Assembly (NCBI GenBank): GCA_021462855.1
Contig: JAJTXQ010000049.1
Coordinates: 216,743 to 280,742, forward strand
Reading direction: 5' to 3'
Source: Dehalococcoidia bacterium
GTDB taxonomy: Bacteria; Chloroflexota; Dehalococcoidia; DSTF01; JACRBR01
DNA: 64,000 bases
In this document: positions 27,752-36,377 of the stretch, in pieces
Layout of the letters: each line of letters starts with the position of its first letter
Numbering within the stretch: position 1 is the first letter of the stretch
Translations under genes and position numbers: made by a program
The notes under the pieces: generated by a model
Databases searched by the model: none
The model's input: only the letters and a program-made list of their open reading frames with translations
Told to the model about the DNA's origin: nothing

Positions 27752-29536
27752 ATGACTACCAACGCGCAACCGAAGCAGGTCGATATCCCGCGAGTGCTTT
27801 CCGTGAAGGAGCTCGGGGAGTTGCTTGGCATCTCGCCGGTCGAGGTGATCAAGGAGTTGATGAAGAACGGCGTCATGGCGTCCATCAACCAGGTGATCGA
27901 CTTCGACACGGCGGCGATCGTGGCGACGGACCTGGGGTTCGACGCCACCGAGGCGCGCACGGCGGAGCAGGCCGAAGTCGTCATTGACCGCGCCGACGGG
28001 AAGATGGACATCCCCGAGGAGGAGGGCGCGGCGCTGGCGTCGCGCCCGCCGGTCGTGACCATCATGGGCCACGTCGACCACGGCAAGACGAGCCTCCTCG
28101 ACGCGATCCGCGAGACGAAGGTGACGGCCAGCGAGGCCGGCGGCATCACGCAGCACATCGGCGCGTACCAGGTGCACTACAACGACCACGACATCACCTT
28201 CCTGGACACGCCGGGACACGAGGCATTCACGGCGATGCGGGCGCGCGGCGCGCAGGTGACCGACGTCGCCGTGCTGGTCGTCGCCGCGGACGACGGCGTG
28301 ATGCCGCAGACGAAGGAAGCGATCGACCACGCGAAGGCGGCCGGCGTGCCGATCGTGGTGGCGATGAACAAGGTTGACCTTGAGAACGCGAACCCGGACC
28401 GCGTGAAGAAGGAGCTGTCCGACAACGGCGTGGTGATCGAGGAGTGGGGCGGCGAGACGCCGCTCGTCCCGGTTTCGGCGAAGACGAGGACGGGGCTCGA
28501 CGAGCTTCTGGAGAACATCCTCGTGGTGTCCGAGGTGCTGGAGCTGAAGGCGAATCCGGACCGGAGCGCCGTCGGCATCGTCGTCGAGGCAGAGTTGAGC
28601 AAGACGCGCGGGCCGCTGGCGACGGTGCTCGTGAAGACGGGCACGCTGAACGCCGGCGACTACGTCGTCGTCGGCGAGACGATGGGGCGCATCAAGGCGA
28701 TGCACAATGAGCACGGCAAGCGGATCAAGTCCGCGGGCCCGTCTGCGCCGGCGGAGATTCTCGGCCTGCAGAGCGTGCCGAAAGCCGGCGAGATGGTGCA
28801 GGTCGTTGGCGACGAGAAGACAGGGCGGCAGATGGTGCTGGAGCGCATCCGCGAGCGCGAGGCGGCGGCGATGCACCAGCAGCAGCGCGTGTCGCTCGAC
28901 TCGCTGTTCGGCGAGATCAGCGCGGGCAAGCTGAAGGAACTGAACATCATCCTCAAGACCGACGTGCAGGGCTCGATCGAGCCGATCCGGAACTCGCTCG
29001 AGCGGCTGTCGAACGAGCAGGTGAAGGTGAAGATCATCCACACCGGCTCGGGATCGGTGACGGAGTCGGACGTGATGCTGGCGGTCGCGTCGAAGGGGAT
29101 CGTGATCGCGTTCAACACGGGGATGGAGGGGGGCGCGGAGCGACTGGCGCAGTCCGAAAAGGTCGACATAAGGCGATACAGCGTCATCTATAACATCGTC
29201 GAGGACGTCGAGAAGGCGCTGAAGGGCATGCTGGAGCCGACGTTCAAGGAAGTGGTCACGGCGCATGCCGAGGTGCGGCAGGTGTTCCGCGTCGCGCGCA
29301 AGAGTTCCATCGCCGGCGCCTACGTGCGCGACGGCGCCGTGACGCGCACGGACACGGCGCGCGTGCTGCGCAACGACGCGGTGATCCACGAAGGCCGCAT
29401 CGCCTCGCTCAAGCGCTTCCAGGAGGACGTGCGCGAGGTGCAGACGAACTTCGAGTGTGGTGTGCAGGTCGACGGATTCGACAGCTTCGAGCCCGGCGAC
29501 GTCATCGAGTTCTTCAAGATGGAACGCGAGAGCTAG
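27752..29536 (+). CDS. infB: Translation initiation factor IF-2 (short form)
   Basis: A 594-residue IF-2 that delivers initiator tRNA to the ribosome. One short IF2N domain ([20 protein letters not shown], residues 13-65) leads almost directly into the GTPase: [19 protein letters not shown] and NKVDLEN. Domains II, III and the fMet-tRNA-binding C-terminal domain are complete. The long N-terminal extension of many bacteria is missing, as in other compact IF-2 forms. It starts 11 bases after rnpM. Confidence 0.97.
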   Translation: MTTNAQPKQVDIPRVLSVKELGELLGISPVEVIKELMKNGVMASINQVIDFDTAAIVATDLGFDATEARTAEQAEVVIDRADGKMDIPEEEGAALASRPPVVTIMGHVDHGKTSLLDAIRETKVTASEAGGITQHIGAYQVHYNDHDITFLDTPGHEAFTAMRARGAQVTDVAVLVVAADDGVMPQTKEAIDHAKAAGVPIVVAMNKVDLENANPDRVKKELSDNGVVIEEWGGETPLVPVSAKTRTGLDELLENILVVSEVLELKANPDRSAVGIVVEAELSKTRGPLATVLVKTGTLNAGDYVVVGETMGRIKAMHNEHGKRIKSAGPSAPAEILGLQSVPKAGEMVQVVGDEKTGRQMVLERIREREAAAMHQQQRVSLDSLFGEISAGKLKELNIILKTDVQGSIEPIRNSLERLSNEQVKVKIIHTGSGSVTESDVMLAVASKGIVIAFNTGMEGGAERLAQSEKVDIRRYSVIYNIVEDVEKALKGMLEPTFKEVVTAHAEVRQVFRVARKSSIAGAYVRDGAVTRTDTARVLRNDAVIHEGRIASLKRFQEDVREVQTNFECGVQVDGFDSFEPGDVIEFFKMERES

Positions 29537-29560
29537 CCGGCCCGCGTACGGGCTCCCGAC

Positions 29561-29920
29561 ATGTCCCGAAGGACCGAACGCATCAACGCGCAGCTGCGCG
29601 AGGAGATCAGTGACCTCCTCCGCGAAGACCTCGACGATCCGCGGATCGCGGGGCTCGTGTCGGTGACACACGTCGACGTCTCGCCGGACATGCGGCGCGC
29701 CACGGCGTACGTGAGCGTGCTCGGCACCGACGAGGAGCGCGCGTCGACGCTTGCCGGGCTGGCGAGCGCGCGGCCGTTCTTCCGCCGGGAGCTGGGCCGC
29801 CGCCTGCACATCAAGCAGGTGCCGGACGTTGACTTCGTGGCCGACATGTCGCTTGAACGGGCGCAGGAGCTGACGGATATGATGCGTCGCAACGCGGCGG
29901 AGCGCGGGGAGTTGATGTAA
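29561..29920 (+). CDS. rbfA: Ribosome-binding factor A
   Basis: A 119-residue KH-fold protein needed for late 30S maturation and cold adaptation. RTERINAQLREEISDLLRED and LVSVTHVDVSPDMRRATAYV are typical, as is the end (VPDVDFVADMSLERAQELTD). There is no obvious ribosome site, so translation may be coupled to infB. Its TAA overlaps the next ATG by one base. Confidence 0.95.
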   Translation: MSRRTERINAQLREEISDLLREDLDDPRIAGLVSVTHVDVSPDMRRATAYVSVLGTDEERASTLAGLASARPFFRRELGRRLHIKQVPDVDFVADMSLERAQELTDMMRRNAAERGELM

Positions 29921-30519
29921 TGGCATGGATCGCCGGCGAGAAGGTGATGTTGCGGGCGTGGGAGCGCGAGGACGTGCGCTCACGCTGGGAAGCCGACCAG
30001 ACCGCGGACAGCACGGAGATCCGGCTGCGTGACTGGCACGAGCCGCCGCGCTCGCTCCAGCAGCGCGAGGCGGAGTTCGACGCCCAGCAGGCAGACCCCG
30101 ACCCGGCGACCGTCGCGCTGATCATCGAGGCGGAGGGGCGCGTTGTCGGCGACGTGAACCTGTTCCATTACGACGCGAAGAACCGCAACGCCTCGATCGG
30201 CCTGAGCATCTGGCGGCGCGAAGACCGCGACCGCGGCTACGGCACCGACGCGATGCGCGCGCTGATGCGCTGGGGCTTCCGCGAGTTCAACCTGCACCGC
30301 ATCGAGCTGTCGGTCGCGCCGGAGAACGAGCGGGCGCTGCACGTGTACGCGAAGCTCGGGTTTGCGCTCGAAGGGCGGCGCCGCGAGTCCGCGTACGCGG
30401 ACGGCCGCTACAACGACGAGGTCATCATGGGTGTCCTGCGCGCGGAGTTCGAGGCGCGCGACCATGCCGGGACGCGCGAGACGGCGGCGGGACGCACGCA
30501 GAGCGCGTCGACGGCGTGA
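29920..30519 (+). CDS. GNAT-family N-acetyltransferase (RimJ/RimL-like)
   Basis: A 199-residue acetyltransferase. VMLRAWEREDVRSRWEADQT is the RimJ/RimL-type opening, and the acetyl-CoA site is in REDRDRGYGTDAMRALMRWG, followed by NLHRIELSVAPENERALHVY. Members acetylate N-termini, amino acids or small molecules, and the substrate here is unknown. It lies between rbfA and truB, where many bacteria carry a DHH-family nanoRNase instead. It overlaps both neighbours (1 and 4 bases), so it belongs to the translation operon. Confidence 0.9.
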   Translation: MAWIAGEKVMLRAWEREDVRSRWEADQTADSTEIRLRDWHEPPRSLQQREAEFDAQQADPDPATVALIIEAEGRVVGDVNLFHYDAKNRNASIGLSIWRREDRDRGYGTDAMRALMRWGFREFNLHRIELSVAPENERALHVYAKLGFALEGRRRESAYADGRYNDEVIMGVLRAEFEARDHAGTRETAAGRTQSASTA

Positions 30520-31427
30520 CCTTCGACGGCTTCTTCGTCGTCGACAAGCCTTCGGGCGTCACCTCGTTTTCGATCGTCTCACTGGCGCGGCGTCTGACGG
30601 GCGTGCGCCGCGTCGGTCACGCGGGGACGCTTGACCCGCTCGCCAGCGGCGTGCTGCCGATCGCCGTCGGCGTCGCCGCCCGGCTCATCGAGTACCTCGA
30701 CGAGGACCGCAAGACCTACCTCGCCACCGTACGGCTCGGCATCGCGACGGATACGTACGACGCCGAGGGCGCCGTCACCGCCGAAGCCGACGCATCGGAC
30801 GTCGACGAGGCGGCCGTGCGGGACGCGCTCCGGTCGTTTGTCGGTGTGATCGAGCAGACGCCGCCGGTGTACAGCGCCATCAAGGTCGCGGGGAAGCCGC
30901 TCTATCGCTACGCGCGCGCCGGGGGGGAGGTGCCGCGGCCGCGCGCGCGCACGGTGCGCATCGACGCGATCGAGCTCCTGCGGTTCGAGCCGCCGGTGGT
31001 GGAGTTCGAGGTGCGTTGCGGCGGCGGGACGTACATCCGGTCGCTGGCGCACGACCTGGGCGGGCGGCTGGGATGCGGCGCGCACCTGGCGGCGCTCCGG
31101 CGCACGCGCAGCGGCGGCTTCGGCATCGGAGACGCGCACACGCCCGAGGCGTTGCGCGAAGCGGCGGAGGGCGGGTGCCTGGAGGACCTGCTGCTGGCGC
31201 CCGACCGGGCGGTAGAGCGGCTGCCCGCGGCCATCCTTGGCGGCGCGCGCACGCGAGACGTGGCGGACGGGCGCGAGGTGACGCTCGACCGCGCGTCCGA
31301 CGCCCCGTCGTGCCGCGCGTACAGCGTCGAAGGGGCGCTCGTGGCGATGCTCGCGCCGGCGGCGGCGGGCCGTTGGCGGCCCCGAAAAGTGCTCCTGGAG
31401 CGGACAAAACAGGCCGATCAGGCGTGA
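30516..31427 (+). CDS. truB: tRNA pseudouridine(55) synthase TruB
   Basis: A 303-residue enzyme that makes pseudouridine 55 in the T loop of tRNAs. The catalytic Asp (about residue 40) lies in GHAGTLDPLASGVLPI, with KTYLATVRLG and RCGGGTYIRSLAHDLG further on and a PUA-like C-terminus. The start is GTG 30516, overlapping the TGA of the previous gene. It is the last gene of the operon. Confidence 0.96.
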   Translation: MTFDGFFVVDKPSGVTSFSIVSLARRLTGVRRVGHAGTLDPLASGVLPIAVGVAARLIEYLDEDRKTYLATVRLGIATDTYDAEGAVTAEADASDVDEAAVRDALRSFVGVIEQTPPVYSAIKVAGKPLYRYARAGGEVPRPRARTVRIDAIELLRFEPPVVEFEVRCGGGTYIRSLAHDLGGRLGCGAHLAALRRTRSGGFGIGDAHTPEALREAAEGGCLEDLLLAPDRAVERLPAAILGGARTRDVADGREVTLDRASDAPSCRAYSVEGALVAMLAPAAAGRWRPRKVLLERTKQADQA

Positions 31428-31474
31428 ATTTCGCGCATCTGGCCAGATTCGGCCCAGATTCGCCCGCGATTCGC

Positions 31475-31502
31475 TTGACAACTTCCGGGCCGGGTCTATT
31501 AT
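31475..31502 (+). promoter_or_regulatory. Strong sigma-70-type promoter of the DUF5679 gene
   Basis: A consensus TTGACA (31475-31480), 16 bases, then TATTAT (31497-31502). It is the closest match to the consensus seen in the window, and the leader is about 85 bases. Confidence 0.8.
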
Positions 31503-31594
31503 GCGAACGACCCGAGGCAAACGAGCAGAACTGCTCATCAGCGTAATCGGTAGTCCGACCGGTGCCGACGCCAAGCCGAATAGGAGGGAAATCC

Positions 31595-31738
31595 GTGGAA
31601 GCCTACTGCCTGAAGTGCCGGACGCAGCGCGAGATGAAGGACCCGTCCGCGGTGACGATGAAGAATGGCAAGCCCGCGACGAAGGGCACGTGCCCCGTCT
31701 GCGGCACAGGGATGTACAAGATCGGCAAGGCGAAGTAA
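31595..31738 (+). CDS. DUF5679-type mini zinc-ribbon protein (47 residues)
   Basis: GTG 31595, with AGGAGGG seven bases upstream, opens a 47-residue protein with two Cys pairs (C5-x2-C8 and C33-x2-C36), a zinc ribbon with the middle TMKNGKPATKGTCPVCG. I recognise it as the DUF5679 family known from Chloroflexota and relatives; function is unknown. It has its own near-consensus promoter and a strong terminator, so it is probably an abundant single-gene transcript. The small size and high Lys content would suit a nucleic-acid or ribosome-associated role, which is only inference. Confidence 0.88.
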   Translation: MEAYCLKCRTQREMKDPSAVTMKNGKPATKGTCPVCGTGMYKIGKAK

Positions 31739-31761
31739 CCGCCTCGCCTCAGGCACAACGA

Positions 31762-31792
31762 CGAAGGGGACGGCGCGCAGCCGTCCCCTTCG
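31762..31792 (+). terminator. Terminator of the DUF5679 gene
   Basis: A perfect 13-bp stem (31762-31774 with 31780-31792) with a GCGCA loop, followed by GTTTCG. It lies 24 bases after the stop codon. Confidence 0.85.
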
Positions 31793-31870
31793 GTTTCGCG
31801 TCCCGCCGCCCACGGCGGTTAACCTTCCGCGCCGCCGCGCGTTTTGATCGATCAGGAGGCGCGAAAGCGG

Positions 31871-32539
31871 ATGGCGCGGCGCAGGATGCAGGCACTCGCC
31901 GGAGCGGTGGCCCTCGCCGCGCTGGCGCTGGTTGCCGCGGGGTTCACGCTGCGCGTCGCCGGCCCGCAGGCGTCGTGGAACGTGTTCGCCGCCGACACGG
32001 CGACGCCGACGCCCAGCGCAACGCCGACGCGCACGCCGACCGCGACGCTCACCGCCACGCGCACGCCGACGCCGACCGACACGCCGCTTCCCACGGCGAC
32101 GGCGACGCCCGCCATCCCGGCGCCAAACCCGCCCGCGGTGCCCGGGCCGGATGTCGCGGGCGAGCGCTGGGTGCTCGTCGACCTGGCAAGCCAGACCGCG
32201 TCGGCGATGGTCGGCGACGCGCCGCTGTACACGGCGCTGGTCACGACCGGCAAGGACGGCTGGCTGACACCGCGCGGCACGTTCTCCATCGTGTCGCGGG
32301 TCGAGAACGAGACGATGACCTCGGCAGCGATCGGGGCCGAGGAGGAGTACGTGCTGACGGACGTGCTGTACACGCAGTACTTCACGAACCGCGGGCACGC
32401 GCTGCACCTGAACTACTGGCGCGATGACTGGTACTTCGGGCGAATCCGATCGAGCCACGGCTGCGTGGGCATGCGCTACGCCGACGCGGAGTTCTTCTGG
32501 CGGTTCGCGGGGGTGGGCACGCGCGTGGAGATCCGCTGA
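31871..32539 (+). CDS. L,D-transpeptidase (YkuD domain), exported
   Basis: A 222-residue envelope enzyme that would form 3-3 peptidoglycan cross-links or attach proteins. A signal or anchor helix (AGAVALAALALVAAGFTLRVA) is followed by a Thr/Pro/Ala linker of about 45 residues and the YkuD domain. The active-site motif SSHGCVGM carries His196 and Cys198. ATG 31871 is chosen with AGGAGG eleven bases upstream; an in-frame TTG at 31844 lies before that site. The linker style matches the CAP proteins in this window. Confidence 0.93.
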   Translation: MARRRMQALAGAVALAALALVAAGFTLRVAGPQASWNVFAADTATPTPSATPTRTPTATLTATRTPTPTDTPLPTATATPAIPAPNPPAVPGPDVAGERWVLVDLASQTASAMVGDAPLYTALVTTGKDGWLTPRGTFSIVSRVENETMTSAAIGAEEEYVLTDVLYTQYFTNRGHALHLNYWRDDWYFGRIRSSHGCVGMRYADAEFFWRFAGVGTRVEIR

Positions 32540-32545
32540 CGCGGC

Positions 32546-32899
32546 CTATTCGAACCAGACGTCGGTCTGCTCGCCGGCGGGCACGCCGAAGATCAGCACG
32601 TCCATCTTGCCATCGGATGTGTGCCACGTGCCGGGGCGGATGACGACGAGGTCGCCGGCCGCGATCGGCCGCTTTTCGCCGTCGAGGGTGATCGTGCCAC
32701 CGCCGTTGAGCACGTAGTAGTACTCCGTCATCTCGCGGTGGTAGTGGTACTTGCTGTCGTCGATGGCGAGGTGCGAGACATTGGCGACTGGCGTGTCGTC
32801 GTGGCTGATGAGCGTGCGGCGCCAGCCGCAGACCCCGCGTTCGACCGGGACCTCGCCGAGGCGGCGAATGATGTAGCGCTCGTTGGTCTCGGCAGGCAT
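32546..32899 (-). CDS. Small cupin-domain protein
   Basis: A 117-residue single-domain cupin. Motif 1 is HYHREMTEYYYVLNGGG and motif 2 is PGTWHTSD, giving the usual His, Glu and His metal ligands. Such proteins can be sugar or acid isomerases, dioxygenases or binding proteins. GGAGG precedes the ATG. It is the last gene of an operon with a DUF6807 protein, a Gfo/Idh/MocA dehydrogenase and a DapA-like aldolase, so a role in carbohydrate or sugar-acid catabolism is likely. Confidence 0.9.
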   Translation of the reverse strand: MPAETNERYIIRRLGEVPVERGVCGWRRTLISHDDTPVANVSHLAIDDSKYHYHREMTEYYYVLNGGGTITLDGEKRPIAAGDLVVIRPGTWHTSDGKMDVLIFGVPAGEQTDVWFE

Positions 32900-32912
32900 G
32901 GCGGTCCTCCGT

Positions 32913-34106
32913 TCAGATCACGCTGGCGGGCACGGGGTTCGCGTACTCGTCGAACCGGTCCGCCACGCCGCCCTCGGCGGCGTATCCCTGGTGGATGTAC
33001 ATGCGGTGGCGAAGCCTCCACGCCTCGCCCGGCGCGAGGGTGAGCGCGCCGTCGAAGTACGGCAGATTGGCGCCGACGGGGCCATACCCGCGCACGAACC
33101 AGGCGTTCGGGTGGTTGCGGTTCGACGGGTGGTCGAGCATGGCGATGCCGAAGACCTCGGGGTCGTGGCCGGGTGCACGGGCGAGCGGTCCGCTGCAGTC
33201 CGCCCACTGGGCGCGCTCGCCGAAGCAATTCGCCGAGCCGCTGATCCCGGTGGAAAGCGACATCGTGCCGCCGTCCCACTCGTCGATGATGTCGGCGACG
33301 CGCATCAACGGCAGCGCGTTCTCGTTCGTCTGGCCGAACGTGACGGCGGCGTCGCGCGCCGTGAACGTCGCCTCGATGTCCCAGAGGCGGATGCGGCCCT
33401 TCAGCCGGTACATGCGAAAGCGCCGTACGTCGTCGAGCAGGACGGCGCCGCCGGGCGCGACCCACGCCGCGCGCTGCTGGAACCCGCCCCACGCCGGGCC
33501 GGAGACCATCCAGTCGAACCCGCCGTGGACGATGCGGCCGTAGCCGGTGCCGACGTGCGGGCCGTAGCCTTCGGCGAAGGCGGCGGGCTCGAGGTAGAAG
33601 TCGACGCCGTTGAGGTCGCCGCAGGCGTACCAGAGCGAGCGATGCCACGTGTGGTCGGGCGGACCGTCGTCGGTGATGGACTTCGGCTGCGAGCCGTCCA
33701 TGCTGGTGACGTTCGAGCCGGCGCGGCCCGCGGGGGCGACGTTCGGCGCGAAGTATGGCCGGTAGTTCGGCATGCCATAGTGGTAGATCGTCTGCAGCGC
33801 GCCGCCGTAGTAGACGACCACGCGCCCGTTCTCGGCCTGGTCGTCGAGACTGATGCCGCGCGGCGCCTCGCCGTCGTCGGGCTGCAGTTCGTAGAGGCGC
33901 TTCTCCCCGGGGGCGAGCTCCTTCACGAACCAGCTCAGGCGCGGCGCGCCCTCGACCGCGTCGATCTGTGCGGGCACGGCATCGCCGCTCGTGGTGTCGA
34001 CCATGCGCCAGCGGCTGTTCGCCGCCGCGTCCGCGGAGAGCGCCGCTTCGGCGATGAAGTTGTCGCGCGGCGTGGTGCACGGGCCCAGCTCGATGGTGAT
34101 CGTCAC
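32913..34106 (-). CDS. DUF6807 (PmoA-like) family protein
   Basis: A 397-residue protein of the family annotated DUF6807 or PmoA, often found with sugar dehydrogenases; biochemical function is not established to my knowledge. Recognisable parts are the near N-terminal APRLSWFVKELAPGEKRLY, the central DHTWHRSLWYACGDLNG with a His-x2-His, and the C-terminal FGIAMLDHPSNRNHPNAWFV. No signal peptide is visible. The GTG at 34106 has GAGGAG upstream and overlaps the preceding dehydrogenase gene by four bases. Confidence 0.8.
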   Translation of the reverse strand: MTITIELGPCTTPRDNFIAEAALSADAAANSRWRMVDTTSGDAVPAQIDAVEGAPRLSWFVKELAPGEKRLYELQPDDGEAPRGISLDDQAENGRVVVYYGGALQTIYHYGMPNYRPYFAPNVAPAGRAGSNVTSMDGSQPKSITDDGPPDHTWHRSLWYACGDLNGVDFYLEPAAFAEGYGPHVGTGYGRIVHGGFDWMVSGPAWGGFQQRAAWVAPGGAVLLDDVRRFRMYRLKGRIRLWDIEATFTARDAAVTFGQTNENALPLMRVADIIDEWDGGTMSLSTGISGSANCFGERAQWADCSGPLARAPGHDPEVFGIAMLDHPSNRNHPNAWFVRGYGPVGANLPYFDGALTLAPGEAWRLRHRMYIHQGYAAEGGVADRFDEYANPVPASVI

Positions 34107-35233
34107 GAAGCGTACTCCTCGCTTGTGGCCACCGGCGCGAGGCCGAACCCCTGGGGCGGGATGGACGCGTAGAACGGATCCGTCGACGGGATGGGGAAGG
34201 TGACGCGCTGCCCGGTCATCGCCGAGCGGTACATGCCGGTGATGATCTCCATCGACCGGCGGCACTCGCTGACCGGCACGAGCGGCGCGCGCTCGCCGCG
34301 GGCGGCGGCGAGGAAGTCCGACATCATCGGCACGTGCAGGTGCTTCGTCTCTTCGGGGAACAGCCGCGCGGCCTCGTCGCGGGCGGCGCCGGCGGCGCCA
34401 GCTTCGAGCGATGCGAAGGTGAACGGGGCGGCCGTCGGGTCGTACGGCGATTCCGATGACACGGCCTGGAGTCCGTCCCCGTAGACCTCGAGGCGGCTTC
34501 GGTTGTCCTGCGCGTTGACCGTGACGATGATCTGGCCGACCGCGCCGTTCCGGAAGCGCACGATCGCCGCGGACGTATCCTCGACGGCGATCTCGAGCTT
34601 GACGGTCGCGGCATCGGCGACGAGCGATGCCGGGTCGCCCATGAGCCACGCCAGCATGTCGATACCGTGGATGCCGTGGCCCATCGTCACGCCGCCGCAC
34701 TCCTGCGCCCAGGTGCCGCGCCACCAGACGTCGTAGTACGCCTGGGGCCGCTGCCAGAGCGTCTCCGTCATGCCGAAGCGCAGGCGGCCGAAGCGCCCGG
34801 CATCGATCAGCGCCTTGACCTGCTGCGCGCCCTGGCCGGCGCGGTGCTGAAACACGCCCTCGAAGGTGGCGCCGGACTCCCGTTGCGCCTCGGCGATGGC
34901 GTCGAGGCCGGCGAGGGTGGGCGCGACGGGTTTCTCGCACAGCACGTGCTTGCCGGCGCGCAACGCCGCAACCGACTGCTCGACGTGCAGGAAGGGCGGC
35001 GTGCAGATGCACACGGCCTGCACATCGGGCGAGGCGAGCATGTCGCGGTAGTCCTGGTACACGCGGTCGATGGCGTACGTGTCGGCCTGCTGCTTTGCGC
35101 GCGCCTCGTCGATGTCGGCGATGGCGACGGCGCGCGCGGTGTCGCGGTTCGCGCGGCTGCGCAGCGCCAGCAGGTGCGAGTGCGAGATGCCGCCCGCGCC
35201 GATGATGCCGACGCCCAGTGGCGCGCCGTTCAC
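34103..35233 (-). CDS. Gfo/Idh/MocA family NAD(P)-dependent oxidoreductase
   Basis: A 376-residue dehydrogenase of the glucose-fructose oxidoreductase/inositol dehydrogenase family. The Rossmann fold opens with VGIIGAGGISHSHLLAL and the conserved catalytic lysine is in HVLCEKPVAPTLAG. The C-terminal alpha/beta domain has GHGIHGIDMLAWLMGD. It probably oxidises a sugar, inositol or sugar acid. Four-base overlaps on both sides place it within the operon. Confidence 0.93.
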   Translation of the reverse strand: MNGAPLGVGIIGAGGISHSHLLALRSRANRDTARAVAIADIDEARAKQQADTYAIDRVYQDYRDMLASPDVQAVCICTPPFLHVEQSVAALRAGKHVLCEKPVAPTLAGLDAIAEAQRESGATFEGVFQHRAGQGAQQVKALIDAGRFGRLRFGMTETLWQRPQAYYDVWWRGTWAQECGGVTMGHGIHGIDMLAWLMGDPASLVADAATVKLEIAVEDTSAAIVRFRNGAVGQIIVTVNAQDNRSRLEVYGDGLQAVSSESPYDPTAAPFTFASLEAGAAGAARDEAARLFPEETKHLHVPMMSDFLAAARGERAPLVPVSECRRSMEIITGMYRSAMTGQRVTFPIPSTDPFYASIPPQGFGLAPVATSEEYAS

Positions 35234-36171
35234 AGCCGCACCGGCGACGCCATGCGGACGCGCGCCAGCGCCTCGGCGACGGCGCGGCGCTCTGCGTTGT
35301 CGAGCGGGAGCAGCGGCGGCCGCATGTGCGCCCCGGCGATGACGCCGAGCTGCGCCAGCGCCTCCTTCATCCGCGCCCGGTAGTTGCGCACGGGCGTCGC
35401 GAACAGCGCGTCGGCCAGCGGCCGCACGACGTACTCATTGATGCGCGCGGCGCCGGCGAGATCGCCCGCGGCGATGCGCGCGAACATCTCGACCTGCTCG
35501 GCGACGGCGATCGTGCCGAAGCCGATAAGCGCGCCCTCGGCGCCGAGGACGAACGACTCGAAGATGAAGTTGTCGTTCCCGGTGAGCAGCTGGATACGGC
35601 GCGGCGCTTCGTCGAGGATCCGGCGGGTGGCGACGAACCGCACCGCGTCGAACGAGGCTTCCTTGATCGCGATGACGTTCGGGATGTCGATGAGCCGCAG
35701 CAACGCCTCGCGCGAGAACAGCACGCCGGCGAGGGCGGGTTGCAGCTGGAACAGCACCATCGGCAGCGGCGCCGCTTCGGCAACGGCGCGGTGGTATTCG
35801 TACGGCACGTCGGGCGGCAGCGGCTCTCCGGCGAACGCGGGTATCGGGAAGACGACCGTGCCCGACGCGCCCAGCTCCTCGGCGTCGCGCGCGAGGTCGA
35901 CGGCCTCGGCGGTGTAGCGCGCGCCGATGCCGGCGAGCAGTGGCACGCGCCGGCCGACCTCGTCGGCGTAGGTGGCCAGGACGCGGCGCTTCTCATCGCG
36001 CGAGAGGTGGGGGCCCTCGCCGGTGTCCATGTTGACGGCGAGCGCCTTCAGGCCGTCGTAGCCGAGCAGCCAGCGGATGTACCCGCGCAGTGCCGGCTCG
36101 TCGACCTGGTGGTCCGCGGTGAGCGGCAGCAGCGTGGCGGGGACGAGCCCGCGCAGGTCGAGGTCGTTCAT
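35230..36171 (-). CDS. DapA-like (dihydrodipicolinate synthase family) aldolase
   Basis: A 313-residue TIM-barrel lyase of the DHDPS/NAL superfamily. The Schiff-base lysine is in NVIAIKEASFD and the Gly-rich opening of the barrel is present (GLVPATLLPLT). The YNxP motif of true DapA is replaced by LFQLQPAL, and the operon holds sugar-type genes rather than lysine genes. A 2-keto-sugar-acid aldolase or dehydratase is therefore more likely than DapA. GGAG lies upstream of ATG 36171. It is the first gene of the operon. Confidence 0.88.
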   Translation of the reverse strand: MNDLDLRGLVPATLLPLTADHQVDEPALRGYIRWLLGYDGLKALAVNMDTGEGPHLSRDEKRRVLATYADEVGRRVPLLAGIGARYTAEAVDLARDAEELGASGTVVFPIPAFAGEPLPPDVPYEYHRAVAEAAPLPMVLFQLQPALAGVLFSREALLRLIDIPNVIAIKEASFDAVRFVATRRILDEAPRRIQLLTGNDNFIFESFVLGAEGALIGFGTIAVAEQVEMFARIAAGDLAGAARINEYVVRPLADALFATPVRNYRARMKEALAQLGVIAGAHMRPPLLPLDNAERRAVAEALARVRMASPVRL

Positions 36172-36198
36172 TCGTGCTCCAGGCGGCGTGGTGGGGCG

Positions 36199-36207
36199 AT
36201 TGTAGCA
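36199..36207 (-). promoter_or_regulatory. Predicted extended -10 promoter of the DapA-like operon
   Basis: Minus-strand TGCTACAAT (TG-n-TACAAT) lies 27 bases before the ATG and is the same nonamer as in the mutL promoter. The rest of 36172-36377 contains no gene. Confidence 0.5.
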
Positions 36208-36325
36208 GCGGGGTGCGAAGTGTTCATCCCTGTTTAGGCCGCGCTTAACACGCCGGGCCTAGAGTGGGCGCCAGGGATACATGCGAGGACAACTGCTCCC
36301 CCGTCCCCGCATGCTCGCCCGAACG

Positions 36326-36373
36326 CATGGGCCGGGACGCGCCGCCCCGCATGGATGCGCCAACCGGCCCATG
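36326..36373 (-). terminator. Large inverted repeat after the thiolase-like gene
   Basis: CATGGGCCGG (36326-36335) and CCGGCCCATG (36364-36373) are perfect 10-base arms around a 28-base GC-rich loop that can itself pair. It starts four bases after the stop of the thiolase-like gene on the minus strand. No U tract follows, so it may be a stability hairpin or a factor-dependent terminator. Confidence 0.45.
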
Positions 36374-36377
36374 GCCG

